Positions 7,910 to 13,131 of a stretch of 13,131 nucleotides of DNA are shown here, piece by piece (within the stretch, counting starts at the first letter, position 1; each line of letters opens with the position of its first letter). This DNA is from JACQAI01 sp035507915. GTDB taxonomy: Bacteria; Pseudomonadota; Alphaproteobacteria; Elsterales; Elsteraceae. The notes under the pieces were generated by a model that worked only from the letters and a program-made list of their open reading frames with translations, searched no databases and was not told the DNA's origin. A program made the translations under genes and the position numbers. The stretch lies in NCBI GenBank assembly GCA_035507915.1, contig DATJNS010000226.1, positions 1 to 13,131 on the forward strand. Direction: 5' to 3'.

Positions 7910-9766
7910 ATGACGGAATTCGACGTGATCGTGGTGGGCGGCGGACACGCCGGTTGCGAGGCCGCGGCGGCGGCAGCGCGGCTGGGCGCGCGCACGCTCC
8001 TGGTCACGCACGCGCGCGCCACCATCGGCGCGATGTCGTGCAACCCGGCGATCGGCGGCCTGGGCAAGGGCCATCTGGTGCGCGAGATCGATGCGCTCGA
8101 CGGGGTGATGGGCCGCGCGATCGATCGCGGCGGGATCCAGTTCCGCGTGCTCAATCGCAGCAAGGGGCCGGCGGTGCGCGGTCCGCGCGCGCAGGCCGAT
8201 CGCGCGCTCTATCGCGCCGCGATGCAGGCGCTGCTGGCCGAGCAGCCAAACCTGTCGATTCGCGAATCGGCGGTCGACGATCTCGCGATCGATTCGGCGG
8301 GTCGGCTCGCCGGCGTCGTGCTGGCGACCGGCGAGACCGTCGCCTGCGGCGCGGCGGTGCTGACCACCGGGACGTTCCTGCGCGGTCTGATTCATGTCGG
8401 CGAGATGCGGACGCCGGCGGGGCGCGTCGGCGAGCCGCCGGCGCTGCGCCTGTCGGAGACGCTGGCGCGGCTCGGCTTTCCGCTCGGCCGGCTCAAGACC
8501 GGCACGCCGCCGCGGCTCGATGGGCGGACGATCGACTGGGCCGGACTCGAGGTGCAGGCGGGCGAGGATCCGCCGCCGCCGTTCTCGTTCATGACCGACC
8601 GCATCACGACGCCGCAGATCGCGTGTCACATCACCGGGACGACGCCGGCGAGCCACGCGCTGATCCGCGCCAACCTGGATCGTGCGCCGCTCTACAGCGG
8701 CCAGATCGAAGGCATCGGTCCGCGCTACTGTCCGTCGATCGAGGACAAGGTGGTGCGATTCGCCGATCGCACGCGCCATCAGATCTTTCTCGAGCCCGAG
8801 GGCCTCGACGACGACACGGTCTACCCGAACGGCATCTCGACGTCGTTGCCGGAGGACGTCCAACTGGCGCTGCTGGCGACCATCCCGGGGCTCGAGCGCG
8901 CGCGCATGCGCCGGCCCGGCTATGCCATCGAGTACGACTTCGTCGATCCGCGCGAGCTCGGGCCGAGCCTCGAGACCAGGCGCGTGCCGCGGCTGTTCCT
9001 GGCCGGCCAGATCAACGGCACCACCGGCTACGAGGAGGCCGCCGCCCAGGGGCTGGTCGCCGGCCTCAACGCGGCGCGCGCCGTGTCGGGCGCGCCGGCC
9101 CTCACGCTCGATCGCTCGGAGGCCTATATCGGCGTGCTGATCGACGATCTGATCACGCGCGGCACCACCGAGCCCTATCGCATGTTCACCTCGCGCGCCG
9201 AGTACCGCCTGACCCTGCGGGCCGACAACGCGGACCAGCGCCTGACGCCGCGCGGCGTGGCGCTCGGCTGCGTCGGCAGCGACCGCGCCGCCCGGTTCGC
9301 GACCAAGCGGGCCGCGCTGACAGCGGCGCGCGAGCGGATGGCGACGCTGCGCCTCAGCCCGGCGGCCGCGGCGCGCCAGGGTTTACAGGTCAATCAGGAC
9401 GGCGTGGCGCGCAGCGCCGCCGATCTGCTGCGATTGGACGGGGCGAATCGGGGGCGAATCGAGGCAATTTGGCCGGAATTGGCGGGAATTCCCTCGGATG
9501 TCTTCGAGCAGATCGAAATCGAGGCCCGTTACGCCGGCTACCTCGATCGTCAGGACGCCGATATCCGGGCTTTCCGGCGCGACGAGGCCCTGATGCTCCC
9601 CGCCGGCCTCGACTATGCCGCGGTCGGCAGCCTGTCGACCGAGATCCGGACCAAGCTGGCGGCGGCCCGGCCGACCACGCTTGGCGCGGCGTCCCGCATT
9701 CCGGGGGTGACCCCGGCCGCCCTGGTTGCCCTGTTGCGTCATGTCCGCCGCGTCGAAGCAGCCTAG
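7910..9766 (+). CDS. mnmG: tRNA uridine-5-carboxymethylaminomethyl modification enzyme MnmG
   Basis: MnmG is the FAD-dependent partner of MnmE in U34 modification of tRNA. The 618-residue length fits the family. The FAD-binding GGGHAGCEAA begins at residue 10. The signature SCNPAIGGLGKGHLVREIDA carries Cys44, matching the first of the two functionally important cysteines known in E. coli MnmG. The second appears in GPRYCPSIEDK (Cys274). The second signature, INGTTGYEEAAAQG, is at 368-381. The C-terminal helical part (YAGYLDRQDADIRAF onward) is the region that binds MnmE and tRNA. ATG 7910 is chosen over an in-frame TTG at 7874 because it matches the family N-terminus MxxFDVIVVGGGHAG; no strong ribosome binding site is visible. 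The gene overlaps rsmG by 26 nt. Confidence 0.98.
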   Translation: MTEFDVIVVGGGHAGCEAAAAAARLGARTLLVTHARATIGAMSCNPAIGGLGKGHLVREIDALDGVMGRAIDRGGIQFRVLNRSKGPAVRGPRAQADRALYRAAMQALLAEQPNLSIRESAVDDLAIDSAGRLAGVVLATGETVACGAAVLTTGTFLRGLIHVGEMRTPAGRVGEPPALRLSETLARLGFPLGRLKTGTPPRLDGRTIDWAGLEVQAGEDPPPPFSFMTDRITTPQIACHITGTTPASHALIRANLDRAPLYSGQIEGIGPRYCPSIEDKVVRFADRTRHQIFLEPEGLDDDTVYPNGISTSLPEDVQLALLATIPGLERARMRRPGYAIEYDFVDPRELGPSLETRRVPRLFLAGQINGTTGYEEAAAQGLVAGLNAARAVSGAPALTLDRSEAYIGVLIDDLITRGTTEPYRMFTSRAEYRLTLRADNADQRLTPRGVALGCVGSDRAARFATKRAALTAARERMATLRLSPAAAARQGLQVNQDGVARSAADLLRLDGANRGRIEAIWPELAGIPSDVFEQIEIEARYAGYLDRQDADIRAFRRDEALMLPAGLDYAAVGSLSTEIRTKLAAARPTTLGAASRIPGVTPAALVALLRHVRRVEAA

Positions 9767-10412
9767 CAAGAAGCGGCCGCGGGTTGCCGCGCCCGCCGAC
9801 TTCGAATCCGCCGCCGGTGTTTCACGTGAAACAGTGCTGCGGCTGGAGATCTATGCGAACGAGCTGGTGCGCTGGCAGCAGACCGTCAACCTGGTCGGCG
9901 AGAGCACCCTCGCTATCCTGTGGCAGCGCCACATGCTCGATTCGCTCCAACTGCTGCGGCTGCTGCCCGACGAACCGTCGCCCTTGGTCGACCTCGGCTC
10001 GGGGGCCGGCTTTCCCGGGTTGGCACTGGCGATCGCGGGGGTGGCGGACGTCCACCTGGTCGAGGCCGATTCGCGCAAGGCGGCGTTCCTGGCCGAGGTG
10101 GCACGCCTGACCGATACCGAGATCACGCTGCACACCAAGCGAATCGAGCATGTCGCGCCGGTGGTGGCCGGCGTGGTGACGGCGCGGGCGCTCGCGCCGT
10201 TGCCGCTTCTGCTGGGCCACGCGGCGCGGTTTTCCGGGCCCGAGACGGTCGGGCTGTTCCACAAGGGGCGGGACTGGCGCCGCGAATTGACCGACACGCG
10301 CGAAGCCTGGACAATGGACATCCGCTGCGAGCCCAGCATCGTCGAGCCCGAAAGCGTGATCATGCGCGTGGAGCATCTGCGGCCCGCCCGATCCGATGAC
10401 CGCGCCGGCTGA
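9741..10412 (+). CDS. rsmG: 16S rRNA (guanine-N7)-methyltransferase RsmG (GidB)
   Basis: RsmG methylates N7 of a guanine in the 530 loop of 16S rRNA (G527 in E. coli), using S-adenosylmethionine. The 223-residue protein shows motif I as LVDLGSGAGFPG (82-93), VEADSRKAAFL after it, and VTARALAPLPLLL, the conserved arginine-containing segment of the family. The N-terminal part has VSRETVLRLEIYANELVRWQQTVNLVG, typical of alphaproteobacterial RsmG. A basic leader (SKQPSKKRPR) precedes it. The ATG at 9741 lies inside the end of mnmG; a TTG at 9726 is a less likely alternative. Loss of RsmG is known to give low-level streptomycin resistance in other bacteria. Codons 26-31 contain a complete parS. 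The 3' end overlaps parA by 17 nt. Confidence 0.96.
   Translation: MSAASKQPSKKRPRVAAPADFESAAGVSRETVLRLEIYANELVRWQQTVNLVGESTLAILWQRHMLDSLQLLRLLPDEPSPLVDLGSGAGFPGLALAIAGVADVHLVEADSRKAAFLAEVARLTDTEITLHTKRIEHVAPVVAGVVTARALAPLPLLLGHAARFSGPETVGLFHKGRDWRRELTDTREAWTMDIRCEPSIVEPESVIMRVEHLRPARSDDRAG
9818..9833. promoter_or_regulatory. parS: parS centromere site (perfect consensus) inside rsmG
   Basis: This is a second perfect TGTTTCACGTGAAACA, 1,977 bp from the first and about 560 bp before parA. It lies in the rsmG reading frame, where it encodes the third base of Gly26 and then Val-Ser-Arg-Glu-Thr (27-31). The same 16 bases therefore serve as protein code and as a ParB binding site. Confidence 0.95.
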
Positions 10413-11286
10413 CGGCGCCAGCGAGACGCCGGGACTCGAGGCGGAGCCCCCATCGGAGCCCGAGCCGGAGCCCGCGCCGGACCCCGAGCCCGCCGCGGCC
10501 ACCGGGAGCCGACCCCGCGTGATCGCGGTCGCCAACCAGAAGGGCGGGGTCGGCAAGACCACGACGACGATCAATCTGGCGACCGCCCTGGCGGCGACCC
10601 AGAAGCGCGCGCTCGTGATCGACCTCGATCCCCAGGGCAACGCCAGCACGGGCTTCGGCATCGACCGCCGGGCGCGTCGCCTGGGCACCTACGAGTTGTT
10701 GATCGACGGCGCGGCGCTGGCCGATTGCCTCGTGCCGACCGGCATCCCGGGGCTCGACATCGTGACGTCGTCGATGGATCTCGCGGGCGCCGAGATCGAG
10801 CTCGTCGCGCTCGAGCGCCGCGAGTACCGGCTGCGCGACGCCTTGGCGACGGCGTCGTTGACCCACGACTACGTGCTGATCGACTGTCCGCCGTCGCTCG
10901 GGCTCCTGACCGTGAATGCCCTGGTGGCCGCCGATTCGGTGCTCGTGCCGCTGCAGTGCGAGTTCTACGCGCTCGAGGGGCTGAGCTCGCTCACGCGCAC
11001 CATCGAGCGCGTCAAGCGCACCCTCAATCCGGAGGTCGAGCTACAAGGTGTTGTGTTGACCATGTTCGATAAACGCAATAACTTGAGCAATCTCGTGGCC
11101 GCGGACGTCCGCGACCACTTTGGCGCCAAGGTGTTCGACACCGTGATTCCGCGCAACGTCCGGGTCTCCGAAGCGCCCTCGCATGGTCAGCCCGTGCTGA
11201 TCTACGACCTGCGCTCGCCGGGCGCCCAGGCCTACATCCACCTAGCCGGCGAGATGCTGAAGCGCGAACGGAGCCTGCCGGCATGA
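10396..11286 (+). CDS. parA: Chromosome partitioning ATPase ParA
   Basis: ParA is the Walker-type ATPase that moves ParB-parS complexes over the nucleoid. The 296-residue protein has the deviant Walker A KGGVGKTT (49-56), the A' motif DLDPQG (76-81) and Walker B LIDCPP (161-166). It also has GLLTVNALVAAD, PLQCEFYALEGL and the C-terminal RNVRVSEAPSHGQP, all typical of chromosomal ParA/Soj. The first 40 or so residues are an unusual low-complexity leader rich in Pro, Glu and Ala with E-P repeats (about 14-33) and are probably disordered. The ATG overlaps the rsmG stop by 17 nt; a GTG at 10519 could give a compact protein but would leave a gap. The stop overlaps the parB start as ATGA, indicating coupled translation. 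Confidence 0.97.
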   Translation: MTAPADGASETPGLEAEPPSEPEPEPAPDPEPAAATGSRPRVIAVANQKGGVGKTTTTINLATALAATQKRALVIDLDPQGNASTGFGIDRRARRLGTYELLIDGAALADCLVPTGIPGLDIVTSSMDLAGAEIELVALERREYRLRDALATASLTHDYVLIDCPPSLGLLTVNALVAADSVLVPLQCEFYALEGLSSLTRTIERVKRTLNPEVELQGVVLTMFDKRNNLSNLVAADVRDHFGAKVFDTVIPRNVRVSEAPSHGQPVLIYDLRSPGAQAYIHLAGEMLKRERSLPA

Positions 11287-12194
11287 CCGAGCGCGCGCGC
11301 CGCACCGCCCTGGGGCGCGGCCTGGCCGCGCTGCTGAGCGACGACGTGCCCGCGCCGCCCGTGGCGGCGGCGGATGCCGGCGAATCCCGCGGGCCGCGCC
11401 TGGTGCCGGTCGGCCATCTGCATCCCGGCCGCCTGCAGCCGCGCCGGCGCTTCGACCCGGAAGCCCTCGAGGCGCTGGCCGCGTCGATCCGCCACCAGGG
11501 CGTTCTGCAACCATTGGTTGTGAGGCCGCTACCCGACCGGCGCGAGCATTTCGAGATCGTCGCCGGCGAGCGGCGCTGGCGCGCCGCGCAGCTCGCCCAG
11601 CTGCACGAGGTGCCGGTCGTCGTGCGCGCGCTCGCCGACCGCGACGCGCTCGAGGTCGCGTTGATCGAGAACGTGCAGCGCGAGGATCTCGGGCCGATCG
11701 AGGAGGCCGAGGGCTATCGCAAGCTGCTCGAGCAGTTCGGCTACACGCAGGACGCGCTGGCGACCGCGGTCGGCAAGAGCCGCAGCCACATCGCCAACCT
11801 GCTGCGCCTCCTCACCCTGCCGGCCTCGGTCCAGGAGATGCTGCAGGACGGGCGTTTGACCGCGGGCCATGCGCGCGCGCTGGTCGGTCGTCATGATCCG
11901 GCGAGCCTGGCGCAGCAGATCGTCACGCGCGGCCTGTCGGTGCGCGAGGCCGAGGCGCTCGCCCAGCATGTGCGCATCGCGCACGCGGGGAAGAGCGGGA
12001 AGGGCGCGGCGTCGCGCGCCGTGCGCGATCCCGATACGGTCGCACTCGAGCGCGAGCTGTCGGCGGCGCTCGGTCTAAAGGTGACGATCGACTTCGACGG
12101 CAAGGCCGGTCGGCTGGTCGTGCACTACAAGTCGCTCGATCAGCTCGACGACGTGCTGCAGCGCCTCAACCAATCGCCGCGCCCGGTTCATTGA
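11283..12194 (+). CDS. parB: Chromosome partitioning protein ParB (parS-binding CTPase)
   Basis: ParB binds parS, uses CTP to clamp and slide along DNA, and stimulates ParA. The 303-residue protein starts with the ParA-interacting RRTALGRGLAALL (6-18). The CTP-binding N-domain contains LQPRRRFD (51-58), the GERRWRA box (95-101) and LIENVQREDL (127-136). The helix-turn-helix that reads parS spans about YTQDALATAVGKSRSHIANLLRLL (154-177). A charged linker (about 232-250) leads to the C-terminal dimerisation domain, TVALERELSAALGLKVTIDF onward. The length is typical. The ATG shares four bases with the parA stop, and the parB stop shares four bases with the start of the next gene. Both target sites are present in the window. 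Confidence 0.98.
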   Translation: MTERARRTALGRGLAALLSDDVPAPPVAAADAGESRGPRLVPVGHLHPGRLQPRRRFDPEALEALAASIRHQGVLQPLVVRPLPDRREHFEIVAGERRWRAAQLAQLHEVPVVVRALADRDALEVALIENVQREDLGPIEEAEGYRKLLEQFGYTQDALATAVGKSRSHIANLLRLLTLPASVQEMLQDGRLTAGHARALVGRHDPASLAQQIVTRGLSVREAEALAQHVRIAHAGKSGKGAASRAVRDPDTVALERELSAALGLKVTIDFDGKAGRLVVHYKSLDQLDDVLQRLNQSPRPVH

Positions 12195-13087
12195 TCGATC
12201 CCTCGCGCGCCGCCGTCCGGCGCGCCAAGCTCCTCGCCGACATCGACGTGTCCGCCACGCTGGGGCTGGAGATCGGCGCGCTCGACCGACCCACCGTCGC
12301 GCCCGGCGAGGCCAACATCCGGTTTGCCGACTATCGCGACGCCGCCGCGTTGCGGCGCGCCTATGCCGACGATCGGACGGTCGATCCGCAACGCATCGTC
12401 ACGGTCAACTTCGTGCTCGGCGAGCGCACGATCGGCGAGACGATCCCGTCCGACCTGCGCTTCGACTATGTGGTTGCGTCCCACGTCATCGAGCACGTGC
12501 CCGACGTCGTCGGCTGGCTGCAGGAGATCGGTCGCCTGCTGTCGCCCGGCGGGCGCCTATGCCTGGCGATCCCGGACAAGCGCTACAGCTTCGACCATCT
12601 CGGCTCGGTCAGCACCGCCGGGGACTTCGTCGACGCGTATCTCAATCGCCGCCGCGCGCCGACCGTGAAGCAGCTCTACGATTTCCTCCGCACCGCCGCG
12701 CATGTCAATCCGGCGCGCGCGTGGCTCGGATTGATCGACCCGCGTCGCCTGACGCGCTGGACGACCGCCGAGGCGGCATTGCGGGCGTGCCGCGACCTGA
12801 TCGCCGGGCGAGCGACAGAGGCGCACTGTTTTCTGTTCACCCCGCGCTCGTTCCTCGCGCTGTTCGACGAGCTCGTCATTCTCGGGCTGACCGATTTCCG
12901 CATCGCACGCTTCTGGGACACCGCACCCTTCGAGCTCGAGTTCTTCGTCGTGCTCGAGAAGCTCGAATGGGCCGACCCTGCATTGCAGCGCGCCAGCATT
13001 CCGCGGCTGCGGGCGCACGCGCCGCTCCATCGTCTGCTGGGCGCGTTCGTCGTCAGGGCATTGCGTCGGCTGCGCCGTCGCAGCTGA
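12191..13087 (+). CDS. Class I SAM-dependent methyltransferase, unknown substrate
   Basis: This 298-residue protein has a class I methyltransferase core. Motif I reads LGLEIGALDRPTV (about 25-37), a variant of E-x-G-x-G in which ALDRP replaces the second glycine. The acidic position after strand 2 is in FADYRD (45-50). Motifs FDYVVASHVIEHVPD (91-105) and LLSPGGRLCLAIPDKRYSFD (116-135) mark a Methyltransf_11-type domain. The C-terminal half carries a family-specific insertion rich in Arg and aromatic residues, and the tail (LRRLRRRS) is strongly basic. Similar proteins occur in polysaccharide loci, but the substrate cannot be told. The TTG start overlaps the parB stop by 4 nt; no ATG fits the N-terminus. 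That overlap indicates co-translation with parB. A tie to segregation is not implied by the domain. Confidence 0.85.
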   Translation: MIDPSRAAVRRAKLLADIDVSATLGLEIGALDRPTVAPGEANIRFADYRDAAALRRAYADDRTVDPQRIVTVNFVLGERTIGETIPSDLRFDYVVASHVIEHVPDVVGWLQEIGRLLSPGGRLCLAIPDKRYSFDHLGSVSTAGDFVDAYLNRRRAPTVKQLYDFLRTAAHVNPARAWLGLIDPRRLTRWTTAEAALRACRDLIAGRATEAHCFLFTPRSFLALFDELVILGLTDFRIARFWDTAPFELEFFVVLEKLEWADPALQRASIPRLRAHAPLHRLLGAFVVRALRRLRRRS

Positions 13088-13096
13088 GCAGCGCGG

Positions 13097-13131
13097 TCAG
13101 CGCCGCGCCTGCTCGGCCTCCCGCGCCAGGC
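13097..13131 (-). CDS. Possible C-terminal tail of a convergent gene (partial)
   Basis: On the minus strand an open frame enters from the right edge and ends at a TGA at 13097-13099, reading LAREAEQARR. The Ala, Glu and Arg pattern suits the end of a helical or coiled-coil protein. Eleven codons cannot identify a gene, and the frame may be chance. If real, it converges on the methyltransferase gene with a 9-nt gap. Confidence 0.3.
   Translation of the reverse strand, partial: LAREAEQARR

Noticed and set aside
7840..10110. A 756-residue plus-strand open frame overlapping mnmG and the start of rsmG
   Set aside because: It is a frame shadow of mnmG, lacks domain signals and runs through both parS sites, where it reads FHVKQ twice.
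13069..13084. Hairpin GCTGCG-CCGT-CGCAGC at the end of the methyltransferase gene as a terminator
   Set aside because: The stem has only six pairs, lies inside the coding sequence and has no T-run. It is not distinguishable from chance at this GC content.

Overview
The window looks like a chromosomal segment of a high-GC alphaproteobacterium, probably of the Rhodospirillales type. The main evidence is the mnmE-mnmG-rsmG-parA-parB cluster, which in Alphaproteobacteria typically lies near the replication origin, together with two perfect copies of the parS palindrome TGTTTCACGTGAAACA. Codon use is strongly G/C-biased. The order placement is inference and no species is claimed.

Left part (1-2452). 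On the minus strand there is a zinc-dependent medium-chain alcohol dehydrogenase whose C-terminus lies outside the window. Upstream of it on the same strand is a two-helix membrane protein that looks like a Cache-type periplasmic sensor with no cytoplasmic output domain. A divergent DoxX/DoxD-like membrane protein follows on the plus strand.

Middle part (2456-5993). A large imperfect inverted repeat sits between the convergent DoxX-like and phosphorylase-like genes. The minus strand then carries a likely two-gene operon: a YyaL/SSP411-type thioredoxin-fold protein (DUF255) followed by a nucleoside-phosphorylase-fold protein whose phosphate-binding loop looks altered. Next is a 461-bp unit with lower GC. 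It is bounded by 26-bp terminal inverted repeats (25 of 26 matching) and contains exactly one gene, a GxxExxY-family protein with PD-(D/E)XK nuclease-like residues. This unit is the best candidate for an under-described mobile or selfish element here.

Right part (6013-13131). A promoter-like sequence precedes a tightly packed plus-strand run: a thioredoxin-like [2Fe-2S] ferredoxin, mnmE, mnmG, rsmG, parA, parB and a SAM-dependent methyltransferase. MnmE and MnmG together modify the wobble uridine of tRNA. RsmG methylates 16S rRNA. ParA, ParB and parS form the chromosome segregation system. One parS is between mnmE and mnmG; the other is embedded in the rsmG coding sequence, where it encodes a V-S-R-E-T stretch. 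From mnmG onward the genes overlap (26, 17, 4 and 4 bp), which suggests translational coupling through to the methyltransferase. A short minus-strand coding tail at the right edge may be the end of a convergent gene.

No rRNA, tRNA, CRISPR array or complete insertion sequence was seen.
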